Shown here: positions 26,635 through 35,331 of the stretch, one piece after another
How positions within the stretch are numbered: the stretch's first letter is position 1
Layout of the letters: each line of letters opens with the position of its first letter
Assembly (NCBI GenBank): GCA_031258965.1
Contig: JAIRMC010000090.1
Coordinates: forward strand, 1 to 39,724
Direction of reading: 5' to 3'
DNA from: Azoarcus sp.
GTDB taxonomy: Bacteria > Pseudomonadota > Gammaproteobacteria > Burkholderiales > Rhodocyclaceae
DNA length: 39,724 bases
Made by a program: the position numbers and the translations under genes
Notes under the pieces: model-generated
What the model saw: only the letters and a program-made list of their open reading frames with translations
What the model was told of the DNA's origin: nothing
The model's database searches: none

Positions 26635-26854
26635 AAGCACGCATGAATTGAACAAATGCCTCGCCATGTTTACAACGAGGCTTGGCAAGTATACAGCGTT
26701 TATCGCACAGTGGGCATTCCGGGGGACAGCCACCTTTCTGGACATTGACATATCCAGTGAAAGCGGAATGATAATGCACGGATCTAACGCGGCGGTTGAC
26801 GCATTCATGCGCGCGAAGGCGGGATTTGAAACGGGACAAAAAACGGGACAGCAT
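26603..26854 (-). CDS. small Cys-rich protein coupled to the MarR regulator
   Basis: This 83-aa basic protein of unknown function starts at ATG 26854 with an ideal GAGGAG ribosome site six bases upstream (26861-26866). The N-terminal third is Arg-rich (LSRFLSRFKSRLRAH). The C-terminal half has a cysteine cluster GGCPPECPLCDKRCILAKP then RCKHG, spaced C-x3-C-x2-C-x3-C-x6-C, consistent with a metal site or Fe-S cluster. Its end overlaps the start of the MarR gene by 32 bp in another frame. Similar CP-rich short peptides occur beside MarR genes in some bacteria, as far as I recall. It may be a metal-sensing partner, or a leader controlling MarR translation. Confidence 0.6.
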   Translation of the reverse strand: MLSRFLSRFKSRLRAHECVNRRVRSVHYHSAFTGYVNVQKGGCPPECPLCDKRCILAKPRCKHGEAFVQFMRAYAGEQQNRTL

Positions 26855-26880
26855 GAGCAGCTCCTCGATGAAGGTTGGAA

Positions 26881-26911
26881 ATATTCGTTTGCAAGGTACC
26901 TTGTTTTTCAA
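26881..26911 (-). promoter_or_regulatory. putative promoter with palindromic operator for the Cys-rich/MarR pair
   Basis: On the minus strand a -35-like TTGAAA (26906-26911) and a -10-like GAATAT/CGAATA (26881-26887) are 18-19 bp apart. A perfect 12-bp palindrome, CAAGGTACCTTG, fills the spacer (26892-26903). The ribosome site of the Cys-rich ORF lies 15 bp downstream of the -10. A palindrome between the promoter boxes is the usual place for autorepression by a MarR protein. Function is inferred. Confidence 0.45.
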
Positions 26912-26944
26912 GTTTATGCCGACCCGCCCCAAAGCGTCAACAGC

Positions 26945-27079
26945 ATGGAGGCACCTTCACATGAATACCATCAGCGCTCCTGCAAAATCCCCTTTCAGGC
27001 CATTTTCCTTCTAGCGGCTATCAGCCTGGTGTGGACCTATCCCGCCAGCGTGATGGGTGTAAAGGTCATTCCCACATGA
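26945..27079 (+). CDS. possible 44-aa single-pass membrane peptide, or remnant of a signal peptide
   Basis: This frame starts MEAPSHEYHQRSCK, contains a hydrophobic stretch FQAIFLLAAISLVW and ends with a TGA sharing ATGA with the ATPase/nuclease start at 27076. An alternative ATG at 26961 in another frame has a better ribosome site (GGAGG, 26947-26951) and begins MNTISAPAKSPFRPF before a stop. A one-base shift would join it to the hydrophobic stretch, giving a normal-looking signal peptide. So this is either a real coupled peptide or what is left of an exported protein, such as an efflux component divergent from MarR. Low confidence. Confidence 0.3.
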   Translation: MEAPSHEYHQRSCKIPFQAIFLLAAISLVWTYPASVMGVKVIPT

Positions 27080-28739
27080 ATGCGCTCGCGGCGGCGTGTC
27101 CAGTGCTACCCTTGTTGCCCGCGCCTTCCCCGACCGAATCCGCCATGGAACGCTTCTTCAACAATGCCGGCCCCATCCAGCCGGAGAACCACTACCACAT
27201 CGACCCGCTCACCCGTCTCGACTGGGCCGAAGTCCAGCAGCTCATTGCCGGGCAACGCTATTTCGTGCTGCACGCGCCGCGCCAGACGGGCAAGACCAGC
27301 ACCTTGCTGGCGATGATGGCGACGCTGAACGAGGAGGGGAGATACGCCTGTGCTTACGCCAATATCGAGGCCGCGCAGGCGGCGCGGGGGGACGCGACGC
27401 GGGGGATTCCCGCCGCGAGCCAGGCCGTGGCCAGTTCCCTGGCGCGTTACCTCGCCAGCCCGGCAGCGGACTGGTATCGCCAGGAAGGCCGTGGTTTCTC
27501 GCCGGAGAACCAGCTTTTTTGCTGCTGGAACACTGGGCCAGCATTTCTCCGTGCCCTACTGTGCTCTTTCTCGACGAAGTCGACGCACTGGTGGGTGACA
27601 CGCTGATTTCCCTGCTGCGTCAGATTCGCGCCGGTTACGCCCAGCGCCCGAAAGACTTTCCGCAAAGCATCGTGTTGTGCGGCGTGCGCGACGTGCGCGA
27701 TTACCGGATTCATCAGGGCGGCGGCGAGGTCATCACGGGCGGCAGCGCCTTCAACATCAAGACCGTCTCCCTGCGCATGGGCAACTTTTCGCCCGAGGAA
27801 GTCAGGGCGCTGTGGTTGCAGCATACGGAAGCGACGGGCCAAATCTTCGACGAAGCAATCTTTCCTGAGTTGTGGGAAGACACTGCCGGGCAGCCGTGGC
27901 TGGTCAATGCTCTGGGTTACGAGGTGACCTGGGAACTACGCGAGAAACGCGACCGCCGCCAGCCCATCACCCTTGCCGATTACAAGGAAGCGCGCGAGCG
28001 GCTGATTCAGTCGCGCGCCACGCATCTGGATCAGTTGATTGACAAGCTGCGGGAGCCGCGTGTGCATTCGGTCATCAGCGCCCTGCTGGCGAGCGAACAG
28101 GATGAACTCAATGTTTCGCCACACGATTATGAATATGTCGCCGACCTGGGTTTGATTCGCACCCGCCCCGGCGTGCGGATCAGCAACCGCATCTACCGCG
28201 AAGTCATCCCGCGCGAACTGACCTGGGCAATACAGATCGGCATCGCCAATCAGGAACAGGCATGGTATGTCACCGCCGATCACCGGCTCGACATGCCCAA
28301 GTTGCTCGCCGCGTTCCAGCAATTCTTCCGCGAGAACGTGGAGGCGTGGATCGGGCGCTTCGATTACAAAGAGGCCGGGCCGCAGTTGCTCATGCAGGCG
28401 TTCCTGCAACGCATCGTCAATGGCGGCGGGCGAATCAATCGGGAATACGGTCTGGGTCGACGGCGCACCGATCTGTTCATCGAATGGCCGCTGGACGAGG
28501 CGCAAGGGCTGTACGGCCCCATGCAGCGCATCGTGATCGAACTCAAGATCTTGCGCGGCAGCTTGGAGACGGTTATCGAACAGGGTTTGGCGCAGACCGC
28601 CGGATACGCCGAAAGCGTCGGCGCGGACGAGGCGCATTTGGTGATCTTCGACCGCGCCCCGGATAAATCCTGGGACGAGAAAATCTGGCGGCGAGAAGAA
28701 AAGCAGGGAGAACGGGCGATTACGGTCTGGGGGGCGTGA
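27076..28739 (+). pseudogene. AAA-type ATPase with C-terminal PD-(D/E)XK-like domain, frameshifted
   Basis: Two overlapping frames make one protein of about 554 aa. The first part (27076 to ~27520) has FNNAGPIQPENHYHIDPLTR and Walker A HAPRQTGKTSTLL (~64-76). The second (from ~27516 to 28739) starts LLLEHWASISPCPTVLFLDE, containing Walker B (LFLDEVDAL), then a sensor-like VLCGVRDVRDYR and a winged-helix-like middle. The end has a nuclease-like core: GLGRRRTDLFIEWP followed by RIVIELKIL, the D...ExK pattern. The shift falls at a run of six T (27515-27520); one more T would restore the frame. It may be a true mutation, slippage or phase variation, or a sequencing error. These ATPases are often present in several copies per genome, and their role is unknown. 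It overlaps the preceding short frame by ATGA. Confidence 0.8.
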
Positions 28740-28742
28740 GAG

Positions 28743-29447
28743 TCAGATGCCGCGCAAGGCTTGCATCATGTAATTGACCGATGTATCCCGGCCCAGGCGA
28801 AAGCCGCGATTCAAGGGATTGTAGGAAAGTCCGCTCATGGCGGCGGGGACAAGCCCGGCGGCGCGGCAAAAACCGGCGAGTTCGGAAGGTTTGATGAAAC
28901 GGGCGTAGTCGTGCGTACCGCGCGGCAACAGCTTGAGCGTATATTCGGCGCCGATGATGGCAAAAAGATAAGACTTCGGGTTGCGGTTCAGCGTGGCGAA
29001 AAATACCTGCCCGCCGGGCCGGGCCAGGCGTGCGCAGGCGGCGACAGTGCTGGCGGGGTTGGGGACGTGTTCAAGCATTTCCATGCAGGTGACGACGTCG
29101 AACCGGCCGGCGTGCGTTTCGGCAAGATCTTCGGCGGCAACGTGGCGGTAATCGACTTTCAGCCCGCTTTCAAACAGATGGAGGCGCGCGACGCTGATCG
29201 CCTTTTCGGACAAGTCGATGCCGGTAACGTTCGCGCCGCGCGCGGCCATGCTCTCAGTCAGCACGCCGCCGCCGCAGCCGATGTCGAGCGCCTCCTTGCC
29301 AGCAAGCGCCGCCAAGCTGTCGATCCAGTCGAGACGCAAGGGATTGATGTCGTGCAGAGGCTTGAATTCAGAATCGGCATCCCACCAGCGGTGGGCGAGA
29401 TCGCTGAATTTTTGCAGCTCCGCGGGGTCGGCGTTGGGTGCGGTCAT
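28743..29447 (-). CDS. ubiG: ubiquinone biosynthesis O-methyltransferase UbiG
   Basis: This 234-aa SAM-dependent enzyme performs both O-methylations in ubiquinone synthesis. The start region contains [20 protein letters not shown] and [12 protein letters not shown], diagnostic of UbiG. SAM motif I is [13 protein letters not shown], followed by [25 protein letters not shown] and [24 protein letters not shown] near the C-terminus is also typical. The ATG at 29447 is preferred over an upstream TTG. It ends only 3 bp from the stop of the convergent ATPase gene. Upstream is ompA, separated by a terminator. Confidence 0.96.
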   Translation of the reverse strand: MTAPNADPAELQKFSDLAHRWWDADSEFKPLHDINPLRLDWIDSLAALAGKEALDIGCGGGVLTESMAARGANVTGIDLSEKAISVARLHLFESGLKVDYRHVAAEDLAETHAGRFDVVTCMEMLEHVPNPASTVAACARLARPGGQVFFATLNRNPKSYLFAIIGAEYTLKLLPRGTHDYARFIKPSELAGFCRAAGLVPAAMSGLSYNPLNRGFRLGRDTSVNYMMQALRGI

Positions 29448-29464
29448 GGCGGGAACAAGGCGAA

Positions 29465-29492
29465 ACAAAAAGCCCTGCCGAAGCAGGGCTTT
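29465..29492 (-). terminator. rho-independent terminator after ompA
   Basis: On the minus strand, AAAGCCCTGC-TTCG-GCAGGGCTTT forms a perfect 10-bp stem closed by a UUCG tetraloop (29469-29492), followed by a T run. It lies 21 bp after the ompA stop and directly before ubiG, so ubiG would need read-through or its own promoter. Confidence 0.9.
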
Positions 29493-29513
29493 CCGGAAAC
29501 GGACAATCGGGAA

Positions 29514-30233
29514 TTACCGAGTGCCGATGATTTCGATATCGACGCGGCGATCCGGTTGCAGGCATTCGATGAGTTCCTGACGCGCCCGGACACTAGCGCA
29601 CTGGGTACCCGTCACGGGCTGTGCCTTGCCTTTGCCCTCGGTGTAGATGCGGGAAGCGTCGATGCCCCTCGTGACCAGATAGCTCTTCACGGCCGCGGCG
29701 CGGCGTTCGGAGAGACGCTGGTTGTAGACATCGGAACCCAGGCGATCGCTGTGACCGGTGACGATGACGACCTCAAGCTGGAGCTGGTTTGCCTGGGCGG
29801 CAACGTCGTCAAGGGCCGTGCGGCCATCGGGCTTGAGCAGGGCCTGGTCGAAGTCGAACAGGAAGTCGGCGTTCAGCCTGACTTTTTCCTGGCCGACGAC
29901 ACGTTGCGGCTCCACGGCGACCGGCTCGACAGGCTCCGCCGCGACGGCGACGGGGGCGGGTTCGCATTTATCTTTCGGCACGATATCGCCGTCGCAACCA
30001 CATCCCACCGGAAACTCGCCGGCCGGGGCGCTTTCGGCGGCGGCGGGCGTCCAGTAGCCGGTACGCCAGCACAATTCGCTCCCGCTGCGGGAGACGGTGT
30101 TGCGATTGTCGATCAAGTAGGGAATCTCACCCTGGCCGTCAACGACGACATCTTGCGCGAATGCGGTGGAAGCGGACAGGCCGATTGAGGCAATGGCGGC
30201 CAGCGCGAACAGCTTCTGGTTGTGTTTGGTCAT
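29514..30233 (-). CDS. ompA: OmpA-family outer-membrane protein
   Basis: This 239-aa precursor has a signal peptide MTKHNQKLFALAAIASIGLS ending in AFA|Q. A short N-terminal region has SELCWRTGYWTPA, typical of betaproteobacterial OmpA-like proteins, followed by an unusual CGC...C cluster and a Pro/Ala/Val-rich linker. The C-terminal peptidoglycan-binding OmpA domain covers ~125-239: LFDFDQALLKPDGR, IVTGHSDRLGSDVYNQRLSE, the two Cys of a disulfide (TQCAS, IECLQ) and PDRRVDIEI. There is no full eight-strand barrel. The ATG at 30233 has a GAGGAAACC ribosome site. It probably tethers the outer membrane to peptidoglycan. Confidence 0.93.
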   Translation of the reverse strand: MTKHNQKLFALAAIASIGLSASTAFAQDVVVDGQGEIPYLIDNRNTVSRSGSELCWRTGYWTPAAAESAPAGEFPVGCGCDGDIVPKDKCEPAPVAVAAEPVEPVAVEPQRVVGQEKVRLNADFLFDFDQALLKPDGRTALDDVAAQANQLQLEVVIVTGHSDRLGSDVYNQRLSERRAAAVKSYLVTRGIDASRIYTEGKGKAQPVTGTQCASVRARQELIECLQPDRRVDIEIIGTR

Positions 30234-30332
30234 GGTTTCCTCAGTTGTAAAGGGCGAGACAGTGCCGCGGGAACGCTGCCGGACAACCCGTTTGTCGTCC
30301 AACGGCGTTTGGCGAGCAGGAATCCAACTCAG

Positions 30333-31649
30333 CTAAACGAGCCTAGTTTGCCATAGCGATACAAGAGCAAGCAATTCATTGTCGTTTGTTTGCAACAGAA
30401 CTTCACCATTTCGGACGCGGATCTCGCCATCGACCCATACATGAGATACCTGTTCGCGGCCACACACGTAGATCAGATGGGAGATTGGGTCGAAACACGG
30501 GTTTGCGGAAGGGCTGTCGAACGCGACGGCGCAAAAGTCGGCGCGCTTGCCGATTTCGAGCGAGCCGATCATGGCCTCCAGCCCCAGGGCGCGCGCGCCG
30601 CCGAGCGTGGCCATGCGCAACACCGTGTGCGCGGGCGCGGCGGTGGCGTCGAGGCTGCCGACTTTGGCCAGGAGCGCGCATTGACGCATTTCCTGGAAAA
30701 GATCGAGGCGGTTGTTGCTCGCGGCGCTGTCGGTACCCAGGCCGATGTTGATGCCGCGGCGGAGCATGGCGGGCAGCGGAGCGATGCCGCTGGCGAGCTT
30801 CATGTTGGAACTTGGGCAATGCGCGACGCTGCACCCGTGGCGGGCGAGCAGCGCGAGGTCGTACTCGTTGGCGTGGACGACATGGACGGCGGTGAGGCCG
30901 GGGCCGAGAAGTCCCAGGCGTTCGAGCCGGGCGAGCGGGCGGACGCCGTGGGCGGCGAGGCTGCCTGTGATTTCGGACGCGGTTTCGTGGATATGGATAT
31001 GCAACGGCAAATCGAGTTCGGCGGCAAAATAGGCGGCGCGTTCCAGTCCGGCGTCGGAGACCGAATACGGCGCGTGCGGAGCGATGGAGAAAGCGATGCG
31101 GGGGTGTCCATGCCATTTGTCGCGGACGGCGAGTCCCCGCCGCAAATAGTCGTCGGGATCGCGCGCCCAGGCGCTCGGGAAATCGAGCGCGATCAGGCCA
31201 ATGACGGCGCGCATGCCGGTTTCCGCGAAAATCTCGGCCTCGTCGCCGGGGAAAAAATACATATCATTGCAAGTGGTGATACCGCCGCGCAGCATTTCAT
31301 AAGCGGCGAGCAAAGTGCCGTCGCGCACGAAAGAGGGCGATACATGGCGGGCCTCGGCGGGCCAGATGACATCCTGGAGCCAGCGCGCCAGCGGCAGATC
31401 GTCGGAAAGCCCGCGCATCAGGCTCATGGCCGCGTGGGTGTGGAGATTGACCAACCCTGGAATCAACACATGGTTTGGCAATTCATGATTAGCGGCGGCG
31501 CGATACCGCGCGCGGGCGTCGGCCTGGGGCAAGATATCGACGATGCCGCCGCCGCGCACGGCGATACTGTGTTGCGCCAGCACCGTGCGGTCGGGTTCCA
31601 CCGGAATCAACCAGCGGGGATGGACGAGGAAATCGACGTCGATGCTCAA
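30333..31649 (-). CDS. mtaD: TRZ/ATZ family amidohydrolase (MTA/SAH deaminase-like)
   Basis: This 438-aa metal-dependent deaminase is likely active on 5'-methylthioadenosine or S-adenosylhomocysteine. Metal and substrate motifs are complete: LVNLHTHAAMSLMRGL (first HxH), FSIAPHAPYSVSD, LHIHIHETASE, VHANEYD, VAHCPSSNMKLASG and LGTDSAASNN. The start is a TTG at 31649 with a strong GGAGG site six bases upstream; the frame extends much further up but has low-complexity content there. Genes of this family commonly adjoin ubiG in betaproteobacteria. The precise substrate is not proven, so the symbol is tentative. Confidence 0.87.
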   Translation of the reverse strand: MSIDVDFLVHPRWLIPVEPDRTVLAQHSIAVRGGGIVDILPQADARARYRAAANHELPNHVLIPGLVNLHTHAAMSLMRGLSDDLPLARWLQDVIWPAEARHVSPSFVRDGTLLAAYEMLRGGITTCNDMYFFPGDEAEIFAETGMRAVIGLIALDFPSAWARDPDDYLRRGLAVRDKWHGHPRIAFSIAPHAPYSVSDAGLERAAYFAAELDLPLHIHIHETASEITGSLAAHGVRPLARLERLGLLGPGLTAVHVVHANEYDLALLARHGCSVAHCPSSNMKLASGIAPLPAMLRRGINIGLGTDSAASNNRLDLFQEMRQCALLAKVGSLDATAAPAHTVLRMATLGGARALGLEAMIGSLEIGKRADFCAVAFDSPSANPCFDPISHLIYVCGREQVSHVWVDGEIRVRNGEVLLQTNDNELLALVSLWQTRLV

Positions 31650-31869
31650 GCGGGGCCTCCGTGGAAACGGCGCGGGGAATGCGGCGGCGGGAAAGTGCCG
31701 GTGAGGGAGTGTACTACCGGGCGGGTGGCGGATTCCTCCCCATGACCGGACAAATAGCCTTGCGGCGACGCAAACATGCAAGAATCGCCCTATACATTTC
31801 CGCGTACGCGCAAGAACATTGGCGGGTAGCAACAAGGGGATCGACCGCGCAAGCGCGCAATACGACGTA

Positions 31870-33249
31870 ATGGAACCAGCGCCCGCAACCATTGGCAAAT
31901 ACCAGGTCGTCCGCGAAATCGGGCGCGGCGCGACCGCGACCGTCTACGAAGCCCGGCATCCGAAACTATCCCGCTCCGTCGCCATCAAGCTCGTCAGGTT
32001 CGACGGCGGGAGCCGGGACGGATCGAAGCTCAACCGCCGTCTTCTCAAACTGCTGCGGGCGGAAGAAACCGTGGCGCGGCGGCTGGATCACCCCAACATC
32101 ATCAGCATCTACGAAGTCGTCACCGAGCCGGACCAGGCATACGTGGTCATGGAATATTTCCCGGGCGCGACCCTGGAAAAATTCTGCGGCTTTGAACGCC
32201 GCCTGCCCGTGCCGCGCGTCATCGGCATCATGTTCAAATGCTGCATGGCGCTCGACTACATCTACCGCCAGGGCATCGTGCACCGGGACATCAAGCCGGC
32301 CAACATCCTGGTCAACGACAACGACGACGTGCGGATCACCGATTTCGGGCTGGCGCTCGATGTCGACAAACAAATCGAAGTAGATTCCACCTTCATCATG
32401 GGGGTCGGCTCCCCGGCCTACATGAGTCCCGAACAAGTCAAGGGCTACCCGCTCGACCACAAAACCGACCTGTACTCGCTTGGCGTGGTGACATTCCACC
32501 TTCTCACCGGGCGGCTGCCATTCCGCGCCGTCAATCCGGCGCAGCTCGTCTACAAGATCATCAACACCGATCCGCCGTCGGTGGCGCAACTCAACCCGGA
32601 CGCCTCCGAACAAATGAACGCCGTCATCCGCAAAGCGATGGAAAAAGACCTGTACTCGCGCTACAAGAACGGCGCGGAATTCGCCAAGGACCTATCGGCG
32701 GCGCGCTACGAAATCGTCGAAGACAAAAGCGCGCGGCTTGACGCCGTGCGCTTTTCGACATTGCGCGAACAAACCTTCTTCTCCGAATTCGACGATGTCG
32801 AACTCTGGGAAATACTGCGCATCAGCATATGGCGCACGGCGCGGGCGCGCGTAAAACTGCTCGGCGAAGGCGACGTCCGCCAACGCTTCGGCGTACTGCT
32901 GGAAGGCCGGATCGAATTATCGATCGGCGCGCGGCGAATCATGGAACTCGGGCCGGGCGCGGTATTCGGCGAAACGGCCTGGCTCGACCGCGCCAGGGGC
33001 CGCCAAGCATTCTCCGTCGTATCGCTAGCGCCTCTCGTCTACCTGGAAATCAATCCCGCCGCCCTGGCGCTGGCCAGCGACGAAATACAAAAAATCTTCA
33101 CCCGCGAAGTCGCCGCCGCCGTCGCATCCCGCCTGGGCGCGCTCGCCGCCGCGCACGCGGAACACTGCCCGCCCGCCGCCGAAAGCCATCTGGACGCGAC
33201 CGGCGGCCATACACCGGGCGGGTTTGGCCTGCACCTCGCCAAAGGCTGA
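31870..33249 (+). CDS. Ser/Thr protein kinase with C-terminal cyclic-nucleotide-binding-like domain
   Basis: This 459-aa Hanks-type kinase begins at MEPAPATIGKYQVVREIGRG, with glycine loop GRGATATVYEA and the invariant Lys in SVAIKLV. The catalytic loop VHRDIKPANILVND lies near residue 137, DFG in ITDFGLALD near 158, the activation end in GSPAYMSPEQ, and a lobe-closing Arg in SRYKNGAEF. The residues needed for catalysis are present. Residues ~293-400 resemble a CRP-type domain: FSEFDDVELWEI, GVLLEGRIELSI and the phosphate-binding-cassette-like FGETAWLDRARGRQAF. There is no transmembrane segment or PASTA domain, so it is a soluble kinase possibly controlled by a nucleotide. No partner phosphatase or FHA gene adjoins. 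Confidence 0.88.
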   Translation: MEPAPATIGKYQVVREIGRGATATVYEARHPKLSRSVAIKLVRFDGGSRDGSKLNRRLLKLLRAEETVARRLDHPNIISIYEVVTEPDQAYVVMEYFPGATLEKFCGFERRLPVPRVIGIMFKCCMALDYIYRQGIVHRDIKPANILVNDNDDVRITDFGLALDVDKQIEVDSTFIMGVGSPAYMSPEQVKGYPLDHKTDLYSLGVVTFHLLTGRLPFRAVNPAQLVYKIINTDPPSVAQLNPDASEQMNAVIRKAMEKDLYSRYKNGAEFAKDLSAARYEIVEDKSARLDAVRFSTLREQTFFSEFDDVELWEILRISIWRTARARVKLLGEGDVRQRFGVLLEGRIELSIGARRIMELGPGAVFGETAWLDRARGRQAFSVVSLAPLVYLEINPAALALASDEIQKIFTREVAAAVASRLGALAAAHAEHCPPAAESHLDATGGHTPGGFGLHLAKG

Positions 33250-33260
33250 ACACCCCCGTT

Positions 33261-34295
33261 TCAGCGCCAGCCGCCCAGATGCCGCCGCACAAGCGCGGCC
33301 AGCGCCGCGATCCAATCCGGGCGCTCGTTCAAGCAAGGAATATAGTGGAACGCCTCCCCGCCGCGGGCGACGAAAGCGTCGCGGCACTGCATGGCGATCT
33401 CCTCCAGCGTTTCGAGGCAATCGGCGGCGAAGCCCGGACAGATCGTATCGACCCGCCTCACGCCCGACGCGGCAAGCGCCTCCAGCGCCGGCAACGTATA
33501 AGGTTGCAGCCAGGCGGACGCCCCGAAGCGGGACTGGAACGTCACCACCAGCCGCCCCGCTGGCACGCCCAGCGCCTCGCCGAGCAAACGGGCCGTGACA
33601 AAACACTCCGTCCGATACGGATCGCCCAAATCGTCGAAGCGTTTCGGCTGGCCGTGGAAACTCGCCACCAAGCGCTCGCCCTGCCCATGGCGCGCCCAAT
33701 GCTCGCGCACGCTCGCCGCCAGCGCGGCGATATACCCCGCGTCATCCGGAAAACTGCGCACGAAGCGCATCTCCGGCAGATCGCGCCACGTCCGCAGGGC
33801 GCGCGCGACCTCATCCAGCGTACTGGCCGTCGTACTGCCCGCGAACTGCGGATACAGCGGCACGACGAGAATGCGGCGACAACCCTGCGCCCACAGCCCC
33901 GCGAGCGACCCGGCAATACCGGGCGCGCCGTAGCGCATCGCCCACGCGACGGCGACCCCCTCGCCCGCCGCCCCCTGCCCGAGAGCGGCGGCCAGCGCCG
34001 CCGCCTGGCGTTCGCTGTGAACCCTGAGCGGCGACCCCGCCGCCGTCCAGATCCGCGCGTACTTCCGGGCCGATCTTGCCGGGCGTGCAACAAGGACGAT
34101 CCCATTGAGAATCGGCTGCCAAACAAAGCGCGGCAACGCCACCACCCGGGGATCGGACAAAAACTGGCGCAGCCACGGACGCAAGGCCGCCGCCGTCGGC
34201 GCCTCGGGCGTACCGAGATTGACCAGCAACACCCCGATGCGCTCCCGGCGCGCGTTCGCCGGATCCAAAACGGGTTCGCGCCGGAAATGGGCCAT
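33261..34295 (-). CDS. hemH: ferrochelatase
   Basis: This 344-aa enzyme inserts ferrous iron into protoporphyrin IX. It begins MAHFRREPVLDP, then IGVLLVNLGTPEAPT, SPLRVHSERQA, VVPLYPQFAGSTTAS, the catalytic His in VASFHGQPKRFDDLGDPY, TFQSRFGASAWLQPYT and the acidic pair region CPGFAADCLETLEEIA. It has no [2Fe-2S] cysteines. It starts 7 bp after the hrcA stop, so the pair is an operon. HemJ, which makes its substrate, is encoded at the other end of the window. Confidence 0.96.
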   Translation of the reverse strand: MAHFRREPVLDPANARRERIGVLLVNLGTPEAPTAAALRPWLRQFLSDPRVVALPRFVWQPILNGIVLVARPARSARKYARIWTAAGSPLRVHSERQAAALAAALGQGAAGEGVAVAWAMRYGAPGIAGSLAGLWAQGCRRILVVPLYPQFAGSTTASTLDEVARALRTWRDLPEMRFVRSFPDDAGYIAALAASVREHWARHGQGERLVASFHGQPKRFDDLGDPYRTECFVTARLLGEALGVPAGRLVVTFQSRFGASAWLQPYTLPALEALAASGVRRVDTICPGFAADCLETLEEIAMQCRDAFVARGGEAFHYIPCLNERPDWIAALAALVRRHLGGWR

Positions 34296-34302
34296 GGCGC
34301 GC

Positions 34303-35331
34303 TCAAGCGCCGGAAGACAGCGCGCTCGACAACAAGCGCGCGGTAATATCGACAATCGGAATCACCCGGTCGTAGGCCATGCGGGTTGGGCCGATCACGC
34401 CCACCGAGCCGACCACGCGGCCATCGACCTCGTAAGGCGCCGTCACCACGCTGCAACCGTCGAGCTGCGTCAAGCCCGACTCATCGCCGATGAAAATCTG
34501 CACCCCGTCGGCGCGCCGGGAAAGATCCAGCAACTGCATCAACCCCGTGCGCTGCTCGAAAAGGCGGAACAACTCCCGCAGGCGCGACATATTGGACGAC
34601 AAATCCGTAACATCGAGCAAATTGGTCTCGCCCGAAATCACATAATCGGTCGAAGGCTCCCCGGCAACCGCGGAACCGGCCTCGACCGTGGCCGCCATCA
34701 ACTCGCCCATATCGTTCTTCAACTTACGCAGCTCGGCCTGGAGATGCTGGCGGATATCGTCGAGAGCCTGTCCCGCGTAATGCTCATTGAGATAACCCGC
34801 CGCCGCCGCCAGCTCCGCCGCCGAATACGCGCGGCGCGTGAGCAAAAGGCGGTTCTGCACATCGCCGTCGGCCGTGACGATGATGAGCAAGATGCGGTTC
34901 CCGGCCAGCCCGATGAACTCGATCTGGCGGATCAGCGCCGCATCCCGGCGCGGCGCCAGCACGACGCCCGCGAAACGGGTCAATTCCGAGAGCAAGAGCG
35001 AGGCCGAATTAATCAACTTCTGCGGCTGCCCGGGCTGGAGCTGCGTCTTGAGCTTGCGCACCCGCTGCGTCTCCATCGGCTGCACCGTCAGCAAAGTATC
35101 GACAAAAAAACGATAACCGCGCGCGGTCGGCACCCGCCCGGCGGACGTATGCGGGCTGGCGATATACCCCATTTCCTCGAGATCGCTCATCACATTGCGA
35201 ATCGTCGCGGGCGACAACTCCAAGCCGGAACTGCGCGACAACGCGCGCGAGCCGACCGGCTGACCGTCGGCGATATAACGTTCGATCAGCGTCTTGAGCA
35301 AAACCCGTGAGCGGGTATCGAGCGGGAGCAT
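34303..35331 (-). CDS. hrcA: heat-inducible transcription repressor HrcA
   Basis: This 342-aa repressor acts on CIRCE elements of groESL and dnaK operons with GroEL as cofactor. The N-terminal winged helix reads [40 protein letters not shown] and [16 protein letters not shown]. The dimer and GAF-like domain follows, with [28 protein letters not shown] and the C-terminal [20 protein letters not shown]. The start at 35331 gives the standard [15 protein letters not shown]; an ATG at 35346 is also possible. I see no CIRCE repeat upstream. It is followed by hemH. Confidence 0.96.
   Translation of the reverse strand: MLPLDTRSRVLLKTLIERYIADGQPVGSRALSRSSGLELSPATIRNVMSDLEEMGYIASPHTSAGRVPTARGYRFFVDTLLTVQPMETQRVRKLKTQLQPGQPQKLINSASLLLSELTRFAGVVLAPRRDAALIRQIEFIGLAGNRILLIIVTADGDVQNRLLLTRRAYSAAELAAAAGYLNEHYAGQALDDIRQHLQAELRKLKNDMGELMAATVEAGSAVAGEPSTDYVISGETNLLDVTDLSSNMSRLRELFRLFEQRTGLMQLLDLSRRADGVQIFIGDESGLTQLDGCSVVTAPYEVDGRVVGSVGVIGPTRMAYDRVIPIVDITARLLSSALSSGA

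Noticed and set aside
26618-26944. The upstream part of a 153-codon plus-strand frame ending at 27079
   Set aside because: It is antisense to the MarR and Cys-rich genes, has no ribosome site at its start and no recognisable features; only its last 44 codons were kept as a weak candidate.
28761-31745. Long plus-strand frames opposite ubiG, ompA and the amidohydrolase
   Set aside because: All are antisense to genes with complete motifs and have shadow composition.
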